This document shows positions 1-12,200 of a stretch of DNA of 64,000 bases, piece after piece (the stretch's first letter is position 1; the number at the start of each line of letters is the position of its first letter). The notes under the pieces were generated by a model. The model had not been told where the DNA came from. It ran no database searches and worked only from the letters and a program-made list of their open reading frames with translations. Origin of the DNA: Pestalotiopsis fici W106-1. Taxonomy: Eukaryota > Ascomycota > Sordariomycetes > Amphisphaeriales > Sporocadaceae. Position numbers and translations under genes: made by a program. The DNA lies in NCBI RefSeq assembly GCF_000516985.1, contig NW_006917098.1:124001-188000 (forward strand), written 5' to 3'.

Positions 1-1
1 T

Positions 2-94
2 GGACTGCTGCTGACCTGGACGGTTACAGTGAAAACCGGTGCCGTTGGTGCTGCTGCTCTCTTTGGTGGTGCGGCCATGCTCGTGAATTTTTGA
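2..94 (+). CDS. C-terminal tail of a probable GPI-anchored surface protein (partial)
   Basis: Only the last 30 codons lie inside the window, in frame 2, ending at a TGA at 92-94. They encode a short Thr/Val/Lys stretch followed by a small-residue hydrophobic tail (GAVGAAALFGGAAMLVNF) that ends at the stop. This is the form of a GPI-anchor addition signal in fungal cell-surface proteins, where the hydrophobic tail is removed in the ER. No other part of the protein can be seen, so its family is unknown. It could also be the last membrane span of an ordinary membrane protein. Confidence 0.4.
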   Translation, partial: GLLLTWTVTVKTGAVGAAALFGGAAMLVNF

Positions 95-334
95 TATGGC
101 CACAGTAGAGCAAGCTTTTTGAATTATGGTTTATCGACTACAGGCGTGATGTATCAGGATGGATCCATCTTTGGAGCCGGATTAATGACATGATGGGGGT
201 GGGTTTGTCCTAATTGTAGTCTATCCTTAGGAATTTGCCTCTTGTAGGACTAATTTACTTGACTTCTTTTATTGATTTAATTAGATCTTTGCATCCTGTC
301 AAAACTGGTCAGGCAACATCGGCCACCCTCCATT

Positions 335-1054
335 TCAGGTAGCAATAGATCTCCACTGCTGCACTTCAAGCTCCGAGATCTCTCTCAACTTGCCAATCTC
401 CGGTGGGCTACCTGTCAGTGCTCCGCGCGCGACCTCTGCGGCTCTAGTAACAGCCGTCTTGTTGGTGAGTAGGTAGGTGGCGGTCGACGTGCGGACACGA
501 ATAACGCCGAGGCGGGGATCGTTTTTGGAGCCATCGTGCTTCCCGTCACCCAGATCACCTAGCCAGGCCTTTAGACTGGAGCTGTAGTACTTCTTGACAG
601 TCTCACGATCTGTTTCGACATGTGCGTCCCCAGCGATGGATGCCCATTGGCCCGACGAGTCGATAAAGGAGATGTTAACGTGCGGATCCGCTGCCAGCTC
701 GTCCGTCTTGTGCGATTCCGTGTTCGTCGTGAATACGAGGTCGATGTCACCGGCTTCCTATATTGTAGAGTGGTACATTGTAAGCTTCATTGGAAATTTG
801 CCCGAATCAAACAGAAACGAGTTGGCAATATTATAAGTTGAATGTTGACGTACTTTGCCCGCCAATGCCATGGCACGAGAGACTAGCTTCCCCGTTTTGA
901 CGTCGCGTGTTGTCATCATGCCAAACTTGCGTGAAGTGATAAACTCGCTGAGATCCTCAATCTTCTGCTTGAGGGGCACATTACGGTCAATGTTTGCAGC
1001 AGTGGTAGGATCGGCTGTTTTTCCAGCGGTGTTGGTATTTGAGAACGTCGACAT
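335..1054 (-). CDS. bli-3: BLI-3-like FMN-binding split-barrel protein (pyridoxamine 5'-phosphate oxidase-like, general stress protein family)
   Basis: Two exons, 1054-854 and 757-335, joined across a 96-nt intron (GTACGT...ATAG) in phase 0, give 207 residues, the usual size for fungal BLI-3 proteins. The joined frame reads through the split-barrel core: an N-terminal helix with LKQKIEDLSEFITSRKFGMM, the strand LVSRAMALAGK at the splice, then DIDLVFTTNTESHKTDEL and DPHVNISFIDSSGQWASIAG, which are hallmarks of the general-stress FMN-binding subgroup. The family binds a flavin. In Neurospora the homologue is blue-light induced, but the enzyme substrate is not established. The start codon follows an A-rich run (about 1071-1086 on the plus strand) that lies in the 5' leader. 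No signal peptide is visible, so it is probably cytosolic. Symbol given by homology only. Confidence 0.85.
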
Positions 1055-2314
1055 TTTGCGTTTCCTTTGAAAAAAAAAAAAAAAAAGTGGCTGATACCTG
1101 TCGCAATGGATTGTTGTCGATTGTTGTTATGAAGGAGTAGGCGTTGAGAGTAGAGCCAGGTTAATTGTTGATGAATCGAGGCAAGCTCAGGTCCGTACAA
1201 ATAAAGACGTGCGTAGTGCGAAGCTACGTCATGATTTTATAGTTTTGGGGACTTGTTCTTGTCCCGCAAACCTCCTTTGAATGTCAGAATGACGTGGCTG
1301 TACCAGGACAATCTCCAAAGAGTAAAGCAACTCCCTAGGGGCTGAGTTGAAAATGAATAAGGGCAATATATGTCCTTATTCGCTATTACCAATATAAGTC
1401 TCAACATCCACGCTCTGACTATACTATTGCGCTGACTCGACTCTCCCTTGATGCCCCACTTGGTTCACGCTGGGATCTCGGTACCTGGCCTAAGTGGTGG
1501 GGACGTATTAGTAGGTACATGGTATATGCTCGTAAATCTCCACGACACATGTCACCACCCCTTGCCTACACAAGGGGAATCTATCTTATACTAAATTTCC
1601 ATTCATTCGTTGTTTAGTTTCTTCTTTTTTCTTTTCTTTCAACTCGCTAAATGATTAAATGAAGTTCTGCTTGTATTTATTCTTCTCGTACAGCTAAAGG
1701 TACGCCTTTAGTTGATCATGCGCTCAGGCGATGCCCTGTTTCCTGCCTCGAACACAATTATACTTCAGCAATTAATAATCACGCGAGGTAATGACTGTTG
1801 GGTACCATGTCGCCATGGTGCATCTATACATTATCATCGAATCATTCAGCTTGGGGCTCTCATAAGTAGGTACGTACTCCATCACATGTGCTGTGTTAGT
1901 GGGAGCTCAGAGGCCCATGCCGTCTAAGGCCAGCCTTTCCCATAGCATACGGCAATATCATATGCTATGTGCCAGAATTTGGACTGAGGCTGGTGAAAAG
2001 TGCGAGTTGCGATGGGAGCTTTGCGTTATCAATAGTAATGGTAGACGACTGCAACACCTTATGCTTGAGGAGCATCCCGGCGGTGAGCATGCCATCCCGT
2101 TGTCGTGGGAGGTCTGGTGGATGGAATGGATCGTTTCAGAAATCCGTTGTGTAAAGGCCCAGGGGCTAACGGTCGAGAAACTAGAACGTTATTGCAGATC
2201 TTGGAATTAGAAGAGTCAGGGCCAGTCCTCATCACGATTTATCGCGGGCTGCAGGCTTGGGATTCATGACACTATCTAAATACATGCGCAACTTTTCTAT
2301 CATGGGCGCTAGAT
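1055..2314. other. Intergenic stretch without a supported gene
   Basis: This holds the upstream region of the BLI-3-like gene and the downstream region of the amino-acid permease. A run of about 16 adenines sits at 1071-1086. Open frames here, such as one at 1893-2210, lack an ATG or any recognisable motif. I see no RNA gene or repeat. Confidence 0.5.
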
Positions 2315-4178
2315 CTATGCATCGTGGTGAATCCTTTTACCACGCTTTAGACCAACTAATTGGAGGATCTCTGTCCAGAATCCCACTGGAGGCTCGTTGA
2401 AGCTGGCTTCATACGCTTCAACAATCGGTCGCTCCCAAACCAAGTCAGCCTCACTTGGCCGTATGATCTTAGTTCGGTGGATGAGCTTCCAACTGAAGAA
2501 GAGAACAGGCGCGAGGATGACCATGGTATAGTAAATAAAGAAGTTCTCCACACTCCAAGGCACGAAACTGGAGTAACCGTAGCAGAAGACAACGACGGTC
2601 ATGCCACATAGGCTAATCCAGGCGCAGTACGGCTGGCCCCATCCGTGATAGGGAAACGTGCGTCGATCCACACCCTGAGCCTTGCAGGCGTAGTAGAAGA
2701 AGAGGTACGTGGTACTCATGACAATGTAGTCGATGATCCCGCCAGCCGTAATCAGGTTCACGAGCCAAGTCAGGACTGTGCCAGAGCTGCTAGAGACCGA
2801 GAGAAAAGAGAGGAAAGGGAAAAGCATGACAATCGCGAAGCAATAAATCGGTACACCGTTCTTTGTACATTTGCGCAAAAACTTCGGCGCGCGACCTTCC
2901 AATGCTAGGCCGTACAAGTTGCGCGATGCACAATAGGTGTAGGTATTGCCAGCGGAAAAAATACTCGTCAGCATGAGGGCATTGGTCAAATGAGGGAGAC
3001 CGTTGATGCCAAGGTTTTTCATGGCAATGACATCTAGACACCAGTCGTTAGCCGTTAATTTCCATCATATTATGATCAGAAGCTTGAGAAGCTGAAGAGT
3101 GCCGTTCATTCTTTCCCGATTTTCACCAAAAGAATCGCTTAGAAACACGGGCATTTAGTACTTACAAGGCGAGGCAGCGGCTGTGCCAGATCCTCCTGTG
3201 CTGCCGTCGTAGATACCAACGAGAGTCTCATCATCATAGGGAATAACGATGCCGACGCAGAGGGCACCCAGGATGAAGAAGATGCCGAATCGCCAGTAGA
3301 CAGTCTTGAAAGCGGACTTGATGTAGATAGAAGGGCGCTTTGCCTCGGCAGCCACCATGGCGATGTACTCAGGCCCCACAACGGTAAAGGAGGCTGACCA
3401 CAGAGCGGCCAGGAAGCCTTCGAAGCGACCGAGGTCACCGCCTGCGAGGTAGGTGTTGAAAGCGCCAGGATCAGACCAGTATCGAAACCCATAAGCGTCG
3501 TGCTGCGGATTGGCGCCACACATGGTGAACAGGGTGAAGAAGAAGAGGATAAAGATCAATATGACCTTGCCACCAGACAACCAAAATTCTGCTTCTCCAT
3601 AGGCCTCTACAGCCAAGACATTCAAGAGACTTGAGATCTGTTAGTCGATATTCTCGGTTCAGCTTAAAGAGTGTAACCCACCCATAGAGGACAATACAAG
3701 CTGCGCACACAGCGGCAACAGGTATGTCGTCGCGCCAATACGTCAAGACAAGATTCAAAGCGGTGATTTCAAAGGGAATGAGGAGTGCTTCGTAAAAGAA
3801 GAAGTTCCAGCCAGCCATGAAGCCAAAGGCATCATCAACCCACTTTCCGGCCATTCTGATAAAGCCTCCACTGACAGGATGCAGCGTAGCCATCTCAGCC
3901 ATACCATTGTTTACCAGGGCGAGTAGGCAACTGTAAAAAGTATAACCGAGGAGCAAACTGGCAGGACCGCCATTTTTCAGACCACTACCGATACTGACGA
4001 AAAGTGCTGTTCCAATGGAACCACCAATGGCAATGAGCTGGATTTGGCGGTTGCCGAGGTGGCGCTGCAGTTGGTCTGCATTGTCAGAAGTACCGTGCTG
4101 AATGTCGGATGTGGGAATGGCTTCCTTGGAATCGGAAGGGGGCCCTTGATGGGACGCATTCGGGGACAGGTCCTTCAT
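2315..4178 (-). CDS. Amino-acid permease, YAT/APC family (dicarboxylic amino-acid permease Dip5-like)
   Basis: Three exons, 4178-3682, 3629-3166 and 3033-2315, with introns of 52 nt (GTGGGT...CAAG) and 132 nt (GTAAGT...CTAG), give 559 residues, typical of YAT permeases. The N-terminal tail is hydrophilic (about 50 residues), followed by the family start motif HLGNRQIQLIAIGGSIGTALF in TM1 and about 12 membrane spans. Other family signatures are FGEAEFW-like AYGEAEFWLSGGKV, SASFTVVGPEYIAMVAAEAK, and SAGNTYTYCASRNLYGLA. It should be a plasma-membrane H+-coupled importer of amino acids. The Dip5-like assignment rests on these motifs and on the FWxEI-type C-terminus; substrate is not proven. The frame is open upstream to another ATG at 4280, but those extra residues do not resemble a permease, so the start at 4178 is preferred. 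Confidence 0.88.
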
Positions 4179-5462
4179 CTTCTCCAAGGGCTTTCTTTTT
4201 TGGTGGAAATCCGGGGAAGATGGAGTTGACCAAAAGAGAAGAAAACCGGCAACTTCCCTCGTCTCACTACGTTTGAGCAAGAAGCGTACTTTGGCTGGAA
4301 AACCAAGACGGCGCGCGACCGAGGGCAGCGGTACCTTCTTAAGGTAGCGTACGGGCTTGTACGACTACCTCTTATCCACAATAGCGGGACGGCCTCCGCC
4401 GCCGATGAGGAGCCTTTGGGAGGCCCTTGACCCCATTTTGCTCGGCGGGCTAAGGCAAGGCCAGGGCAGTGAAGTGAGTGAATGGGACACGCCCTGACGC
4501 CTCCAGGCGAAATGGAGTCCCGTCTGGCACCGCGCGTGCAACATGCTCTCGGTGCATTCTCATCCTTGAAGCTGCAGATCTAGCACCCAACTAAGACTAG
4601 ACTGAATCCTGGCTTTCTAGGGAGTGAACCTTGGCAAGCTGGAAATGTCATACGGCATCAGAAACCGGTCACGTGTAGGCTCTGGTATCTATCTCTTCTT
4701 CTTGGTCTTCCTCTTCATGCTTATCATCTTGATGCTACTTGGCATATGAAGGACTCCAGTACCCACGGAGATGGCCGGGGTTGGTTCGGGCAAGGCCATC
4801 CAGGCGCGCGGGGGAATTTGGGGGAATTTCCTGGAGATCTCAAAACTATGACTTAGCCTGAGGCAAAGTCTTTGTCTCGCAGAAGCTTGTAGGCGTAGCC
4901 GACGGGTATTACAAGTTGTGGATGGTTGGCGCAAGACAACTAGGGTCAATGCAAGAACTCTCATTGGCTCTCGCATTACCAAACGCTATTCACTTTGGGC
5001 ATAGTCACACGACACCAAACAGCAGCAAGGCCAAGGATCTCAAGGATCATGTCATTCTCGGTCTCCTATGGAGTACAAAGACATTAATCGCGCAAAACGT
5101 GCTGCAGTCATTCCTACTACTACTTATAAAGTTGGTATTATCTATTTGGATTTTTGCCGCCCCGAGACGCTTGTTCGGCTGTATATAACCAACAGGCGTA
5201 ACGTTCCAGTTTTCTTGTGGCGGCTGGGCCACAGGATAATTCAGTGCACGAGTAGTATGTAGTTCATGGCCAGAACAAGGCTGTCTGCCACCACCCAAAC
5301 CTCCTCGTCACGGCCGTGCTAAAAGGCGGCACGTTGCGTATAATACCGAATACACAAGGGGACGCGGTAAGAATGCCGGGTCAGGGATTGAATGCTTGGC
5401 GCTGCAATATTGGTGAAGCCCAAATTCAGGCATGACGTACTTAGCGAGTCTGACTAGACGAG

Positions 5463-5481
5463 ACTCGGACAGAGTCCGAGT
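5463..5481. repeat. Perfect inverted repeat, 8-bp arms, 3-nt spacer
   Basis: ACTCGGAC at 5463-5470 is followed by AGA and then its exact reverse complement GTCCGAGT at 5474-5481. It lies in non-coding DNA between the permease and dcp1. It could be a binding site for a dimeric protein or a small hairpin; there is no direct evidence for either. Confidence 0.6.
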
Positions 5482-7245
5482 AGTGGGATTTGTTGTACGT
5501 ACAATTATCTGGTTGATGCTCATGGAAGGAAGGGATGGAATTGCAGAACCATGCCCTTTAACTGATTGGATCAAATAGATTGACCGAGGTCCTATCTTTT
5601 TGCACAACTAATGCAGATAGTTACATTGGAGGATGCCGTTTTTATATGTAGTACTGCGCATGCTAATAGTCTAATACCCACGACAACGTTGGCCAATTCT
5701 TTTCATGTTGTTATATCACTTGACAAGTCCCATTCTACGTCCACAAGATAATCCTTTGAGGCTGAGTATGCCTTATCAAGTCATCTACCCACCATAACCT
5801 AGAACTCAACACTTTACCCACACATGCTTTCTCTCTATCCTATCGGCTGCCTCAAGCCTTACCTCTTATCATCCTCCGCATATGGTTATCTACGAAGTTG
5901 GGCCCGCCACTCTTCTTTGCCCTGCATCTCGACAGGGGCATTCAAGCTAGTAGTAGGACCATCGCGATCAATCAGACGGCAACACTGATGCGCTTGTTCA
6001 TCAGCAAAAGCTAAATACACCAGCCAAGCCTCAGCTGTGCCCTTGGCCTCATTTCCCCAATATCTATTCCGGAACGCCATAGCCGAAACCTCCATCTCCG
6101 GCTACCAGGCTGGGTGCATGATCAGTGCATGATCATGGTCTGTACAGAGTACTCAACCGTACGGACAATGCACATCTGTACCGATAAGGCCTAGGTCCCA
6201 GTCTGGCGGGCTTCAGCGCAGCTTTCGCCCGCGGCTCAGCGTGCCGTGCCGTACTAGTATAATATGCAGAAAGATCATATTTCTTATCGCATCTACGCTT
6301 GCCCGCATTTCCGAAGCAGTCTTGCTGCAACAGCTGCTTTGCACCTACATGGTAGATGAGTGATTACTTTCATCTTGGAAGTACATAGCATGCATCACTC
6401 GCGAGTACTCTATACATGTGGCTGCCTTTGGGCTTGGTCTTCAATAACAATTGATTGCTTATAGTCATCAGTTATAGGACTCCATATAATCTCTGCTCAC
6501 TCAACGACAATTTGTAGACTCCTAGCCACTGAAATTTTCGTGCTGACCCTTAGTACCTACCCCGATAGATCTTACAGAAGCCAGGGGGTGTCCGCACGCG
6601 CGAATTGACATGAAAGCTCTTGGTCTGTTTAAATGCCAAATTCACCAAAGCAATCTCTTTGAAAGAGGGAATGTTGTCTCCCAGTTGAGCTGTATTCGTG
6701 GATCTCGTCCAACATTTCTTGATCCGGCGCCGTCGTGCGCAGCCGTATGAATTGGAGATTAGTCACTCAAAATGAGATGATCATAATTAGACCCCTATGA
6801 GAATGGCAGCAGTGGCCAAAATGATACAAACGACGTCCAATACCTCAGTCATGTCTGTGCAAAAACCCCCCTTTTCACAACGCCAGATACAGCTCGAGTC
6901 CAAGTATCATGATGACGTGATCTGGCTCATACAGAAACATACCTGTAAAATCTATTTCGATGAAGAATTCATCAAGTGTAGGTGCACTGGAAAAGGCTTG
7001 TTGCTGTCATGACTTTCGTGCACTTAAGAAGCTCTAAGTAGTACCTAGCATAGCGTGCTCAGTACTGCGGGCGCGAATCAGTCAAGTATATTCCGTATGT
7101 GTAGCTGGAGCGGTGAGGCACGATATCAAGATCCTGTTAAGCTAAATACCAAGGATTAAGGATTGGATTACAGTCAACAAGCTTCTCATCGGTACCTTCT
7201 GGGAGCAAGACTTGCAGCTGCCAAGACAATCTCATGCTGTTGATC

Positions 7246-7272
7246 GCGGCCTCTTTTTAAGAAAGAGGCCGC
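7246..7272. repeat. Perfect inverted repeat, 11-bp arms, 5-nt loop
   Basis: GCGGCCTCTTT at 7246-7256 and AAAGAGGCCGC at 7262-7272 are exact reverse complements, separated by TTAAG. It sits about 375 bp beyond the dcp1 stop codon (dcp1 ends at 7648 on the minus strand), in non-coding DNA. It could fold as a stable hairpin in RNA. Function unknown. Confidence 0.65.
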
Positions 7273-7647
7273 CTGCTGAGATAGTGTCATATTCATGGAA
7301 GTAAAGGTTGAGGCCGCGTCCCATGACCTCAAATGAGAGCACGGAAAGAATGATTTGTTCTCAATCCACTGCTTGTTCCATAACGATACAGTCCTTCAAG
7401 GTGATGCTTTGATAACGGCTAGGCCTTGTAAGCAGATGGAACTACCAATTACATTGGCCATAGTACCTTGTCTGCTAAAAAGGTCTTGCTTTCCTACGCT
7501 CACTCATGCGCGTGGAATTCGTGCTGCAGCTCACTTACTTGCATTCGAAAAAGGAACACCTGGGAATGATCTATCATGTGCTTAGTTATTAAACAAATGC
7601 TTCTGACCTAGACCCCCAAACGCCCCTCTGCTGAAAGCCCATGTCTT

Positions 7648-8355
7648 TTATCGTTTCAATAAGTCGTTTATGTTGATCTGCCGGCCGCCCCCTTGTTGAA
7701 GGCTTTGCTGCATCATCTGTGCCTGCAAGACGAGAGCCTCCTTAGTGGCGTGCCACAAACGCAGGATGGCGCTGGTATGTGTCTCGCGTCTGTTATCTGA
7801 CGAGTCATGTATGTAGAGGCCCCAGACCTTGGGTTCGCCGTTACTGCCCATGGTCTCTATGTAGAGCATATCGCCTGATTGCTCAAAGTTGGTGACAGTC
7901 GCCAGATCCAATCTTAGATTATCCGTGCTCTTGCGATTCAGTATGAAGACGCTGTTCTGGACCTCGCTACTGTTGAGCTGGCAAGTAAACAGAGGCCCCT
8001 CGATGTTGGCCTTTTCAAAACCGGCGACATCGCTGGTGGAATCGTATGCGTATACAACTGCGTTGGATGCAATGCTGTAAATTTGTGTGAGAGAAGGTAT
8101 GTAGCGCCTCAGCACAGTTATATTGATCTCGTCGTTGGATCGTTGGGCAAGGGCGGGATTGGGCAAGGCTGCGTGAGCAGCCATGTAGCTCGCAGTGTCG
8201 GACTCATAGTCGGACGTGATCTGGTTTGCTGAAACCGCAGCTTGCGCAGCAAGATGTTGGGACCGTGTTCTTTGATGGGCCTGCGAAGGAGGGTGTGCAT
8301 GGTTGGCTGAGTTGTTCTGTTGGTGATGGCGCTTCCTGCGCGGGGTGGAGGACAT
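7648..8355 (-). CDS. dcp1: mRNA-decapping enzyme subunit 1 (Dcp1)
   Basis: A single exon encodes 235 residues. The first 75 or so are basic, Q/H/S-rich and probably disordered. From about residue 80 the protein reads as the Dcp1 EVH1 fold: DEINITVLRRYIPSLTQIYS, then the conserved YAYD...GFEKANIEGPLFTC and the strand SVFILNRKSTDNLRLDL. A late segment contains EPKVWGLYIHD and a C-terminal helix. Dcp1 is the activator of the catalytic subunit Dcp2 and acts in cytoplasmic mRNA 5'-decapping and in P-bodies. The frame continues upstream to an ATG at 8577, but that extension is unlike Dcp1 and the ATG at 8355 sits directly before the typical basic tail, so it is taken as the start. It diverges from the 5-phosphatase gene across 0.9 kb. 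Confidence 0.9.
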   Translation of the reverse strand: MSSTPRRKRHHQQNNSANHAHPPSQAHQRTRSQHLAAQAAVSANQITSDYESDTASYMAAHAALPNPALAQRSNDEINITVLRRYIPSLTQIYSIASNAVVYAYDSTSDVAGFEKANIEGPLFTCQLNSSEVQNSVFILNRKSTDNLRLDLATVTNFEQSGDMLYIETMGSNGEPKVWGLYIHDSSDNRRETHTSAILRLWHATKEALVLQAQMMQQSLQQGGGRQININDLLKR

Positions 8356-9249
8356 TATGAAGGTCCCTTTTCGTAGACGGCTGATTCGGTAGGGGGGCGG
8401 CAAAAGGGTATCTATTCTGTGTTGATGAAGATAAAGTTGTTGGCGAGGAAATAAAGATGTATGAGTCGTATGGTTGTGCGCGGCCAGAGAGGTTTTGCGA
8501 CAATATTCTTCTGTGTGAGGTGAAAGTTGGGTGGAAATCGGGTACCTGGCAGTTGCTGGTAATGTACCCATCCCCAAGGTAGCTTCGCGATGAAGTTGAA
8601 GCTTGGGGTCAATCCATGGCTTTTGGTTGATGCGCCTTCCAATGAGCTGCCGCCGATAGGCCCAGCTTATCGATGGTCTGAGTGCTGGCTTTGGGCATGG
8701 GTTTGGTGCAGTTCAACTAATAAGGGCTGCCTGTCAACTGTGCACGACAGTGAATACAGGCCCTATCTCAGCAATATGCGACTTGCCGCTCTTGTGCTTA
8801 GTTTTCGTGGAGGCGCATCCAAGAAAGAGATCATTTGAACAAAACCGAGAGTTGATATCTAATGTAAAACCTTTATATATAATGTAAAGCCTAGATTTCT
8901 TCATGTTCCTTTTCTGCGACACGACTTGATTTTTGCTGTTACCTCTCAACTGTTGCAAAGGACCCGCCAGCTACCCCTCCTACGTCACCGCAGCCGCTCA
9001 ATTGTTGCGACGGGGTTCTGTTCGGCACCTTGTGACCAGCCGTAAGAGTCAAGTTCTGCTCTGGAATTTTGATGCCCACGCGACTTGCTTGACACTGGCT
9101 ATGGTGCTGCTTTTACGGCCAACAATGATAGATTCAGCATAGTTTACGTTCGTTCTTCTTCAGTCATATCACCCTCTCCTTCGCGCCTTCGTATCATCAC
9201 ACATGACGCGAATGTTTTGAGGATCGTCGCACAGCCATAAAAACTCGTC
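8356..9249. promoter_or_regulatory. Divergent intergenic promoter region between dcp1 and the 5-phosphatase gene
   Basis: These 894 bp contain the 5' sides of two genes transcribed away from each other. A TATATATAATGTAAAG-like AT-rich motif lies near 8872-8888. No open frame here has protein-like features. Promoter role is inferred from gene orientation only. Confidence 0.45.
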
Positions 9250-12200
9250 ATGGCCGCCGATGGCAGCGCTGCTCAGCCGTCAGTGCCGGAGCCAGAAGAT
9301 TTCGATCAAGACTTGAATCATGCTACACAACATTCGCTGTCCAGCGCCGTTCATGCGCGCAAATCGGAGTTCGTAAGGCCGCACCGGATACGCATCAAGA
9401 TTGGATCGTGGAATGTGGCCGCTTCGCCAGGAACGGATAAGGACCTTGCGAGCTGGTTCGTGGAGGGTAGAGGCTTAGAGCCGCATTTCGATACCCATCT
9501 TGCCGACCAAAGCCTGAAGGCAAGCGGAACACTCGAAGACGATACCGGCGATGGTAGCAATGGTGACGATGAGGATGGCGACACACAGAGTCAGGATAAG
9601 ACTTACGTCAACGTGTCGAGCAAGAAACGAAGCGAAAAAACTTCCGAAGCCGAATCGCACACCGATGACGATCCAGACAATGTTAAGATTCGTCTTGTGG
9701 GAGGCTCCGATATTGGCCTGTATGTCTTGGGACTTCAGGAGATCATATCGCTCAATATCATCGCCGGTTATGCAGACACAACAGCAACAGAAAAGTGGCA
9801 GGCGGCCCTCGAAGCCGCAATGCCGCCATACTACAAGCTGATCGCGTCGCAGCAGCTGTCGGGTCTTTTGCTTCTGATATATGCATCACCAGATGTTGCA
9901 GCAACCATTTCGAATGTGTCGACTGTCGCAGTCGGTACTGGATTGCTTGGGTATATGGGCAATAAGGGCGGGGTGTCGACACGTATTGTGATGGGCGAAA
10001 CGACGAGAATTGTCTTCACCAACAGTCACCTGGCCTCCGGCCACGACCAAACAAATCTCGAGCGCCGTTGGTGGGACTATAATCGGATATTAGCACAGAC
10101 TCAGTTCAGCCCTATCAGTCATAGTGCCATCCCTCAAGAAGAAGGCGAGAAGATCGGAGACGAGGATTTTGCATTTTGGTTCGGTGATCTGAACTTCCGT
10201 CTAGACGGGCTGCCTGGGGATGACATACGCCGTCTTCTTATGCTCCATACTAGAGGTGAATATGGTGCGAAGAAGGAAATTGGCAAATCTATGTCTGATG
10301 AGGATGGTGTCATCATTATGCACAACAAGGATGACGCAAGCTCAGATGGCACCAATACGCCAGGCATGGTCTCTCGAGAAGCGAGTTTCGACCAGGGCGA
10401 TGATGACAAGGAGGAGCTCCCTGATCCAGATGACTTTGTCCCAGATCCTCACGATGATCCGGCTTCTCTTCAGGCCACGCTTGACTCTTTGCTACCTCAT
10501 GATCAGCTTGCGCAGACTATTAAAAAGCGAAAGGCATTTCACGAGGGTTGGTCCGAGGGTCCCATCACGTTTCTCCCTAGTTATAAGTACGACATTGGGA
10601 CCGTCGGATTGTTTGACTCTTCAGAGAAACGCCGTGCTCCAAGTTGGTGCGATCGCATCCTGTTCCGGACAAAGACGGATCTGGATAATTACAGGACGAA
10701 AGTCGTGGAAGAGGCGGAGGCCAAAAAGCGAGATGAAGATATGAAGAAACGAGGCATCGACACGGCAGCGGACGACGAGAGCGTTCTATTCGACTATGAT
10801 CCGGACAAAGACGTTTCCTCTTCCTCGGTCAATGATAACGCTTATGATTATGATGAGTACGACGATGGAAATGAAGAAGCTGAGGGTGAAGGTCAAACTG
10901 TGTTCACAAGAGAGGGCTTTGAGGATCATATCCGTCTGGATCTCTACACAACACACCAGCGTATAACTAGTAGCGACCACAAGCCAGTAGTGGCGCTGTT
11001 CACACTTGACTACGATGCCGTCGTCCCGGAACTCAAAGCCAAAGTCCATGCCGAAGTGGCTCGAGAGTTGGATCGAGCAGAAAATGAGGGAAGGCCCGGC
11101 ATCACAATTGTAGTCGACACCAAGGAGGGAGGCCATCATGAAGATGAAGGCGATGATGGAAGTGGCGGTGTCGATTTTGGTAACGTGGCATTCTTGCAGC
11201 CTTCAACGAGATCGCTTACGATTGCGAACACTGGCGGTGTACCTGCAACAGTCAGTTTTGTTGAGAAGCCAGGCATCGAAGACGATTCGGACGACACGAC
11301 CAGGAATTCTGATACCGAGTGGCTGAGCGTTTCGTTGCATCACTCCCCCGACACCATGCTTCAAGATAGCGAGACTCAGTCCAAGAAGGAGACGCACGAA
11401 ATTGTGCTCGAACCGGGGGAAACAGCCTCGGCAACTCTCGCTATCTCGGTGGCTTCGATTTCTCTCCTACGGTCTTTGAACTCTGGCACTGCATCCTTGG
11501 AGGATGTACTGGTGCTTCGGGTTGCTGATGGTCGGGATCATTTCATTCCAATACGCGCCGAATGGACACCAACTTGTTTCGGACGAAGTATCGAAGAGCT
11601 GATTCGTGTCCCGCCACGGGAGGGGGGACTTCGAGGCTTCATTGAGAACCTTCAGAGGGAGGAAAAGGACGTTGGAAAAGATTGGAAAGGCGGCAGTATT
11701 CCGTACAGCCTAGACGTTCACTCTTCGTCGCCTCCCGAGCTTTACAAACTGACAGCAGCGGTTGAGGCTCTGTCAGAACGAGTAATTGCGGACGAGACCA
11801 TGGTTCAAGAGGACGCTGTGAGAGTCCCACGAGACAAGGCAGGGTGGCCATTTGCCGAAAAGCATCCTTCAACGGACCAAGAGAGTGACCGCAGCACTCA
11901 TCTTGCGTCCATCATTCGCGCGCTGGACACTGATAATCCCACCAATCTCCTAGATGCTGTTCCCAAGACGGAGATCTCAACCCTTGTAAAACTCGAAATT
12001 TTTGCCGACGCTTTGCTCATCTTTCTGCGATCTCTCACTGACGGTATCATACCTGCTCATTTATTTGCGAAAATCGAAATGTCTCTCCCATCACTTGGTT
12101 CCAGCTCTACAAGTACGAGATCAGCTCAGGAAATTGAGGATGACAAGAGTGCTATTCTTGACATTTTGTCTGCAGCACCGTACAACAACATCTCATTTGT

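Larger units (their letters stand above)
4179..7647. other. Gene-free stretch (3.5 kb) with two perfect short inverted repeats
   Basis: This lies upstream of the permease and downstream of the convergent-facing end of dcp1. Open frames are short and show no codon pattern or motif that I can support. Two perfect inverted repeats are listed separately (5463-5481 and 7246-7272). Near 6116-6138 the words GCATGATCA/TGCATGATCA repeat. No tRNA or transposon was recognised. Confidence 0.5.

Noticed and set aside
1071..1086. Poly-A run as a retroposon tail
   Set aside because: It lies in the 5' leader of an intron-containing gene, and no target duplication or retro-copied sequence is next to it.
1893..2210. 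105-codon plus-strand open frame
   Set aside because: No ATG at its start, no recognisable motif and no upstream exon.
4176..4280. Longer N-terminus for the amino-acid permease from an ATG at 4280
   Set aside because: The extra 34 residues (with GFLLFWSTPSSPDFHQ) do not resemble permease tails; the ATG at 4178 gives a typical hydrophilic N-terminus.
8356..8577. Longer N-terminus for Dcp1 from an ATG at 8577
   Set aside because: The added residues are low-complexity and unlike Dcp1; the ATG at 8355 precedes the usual start.
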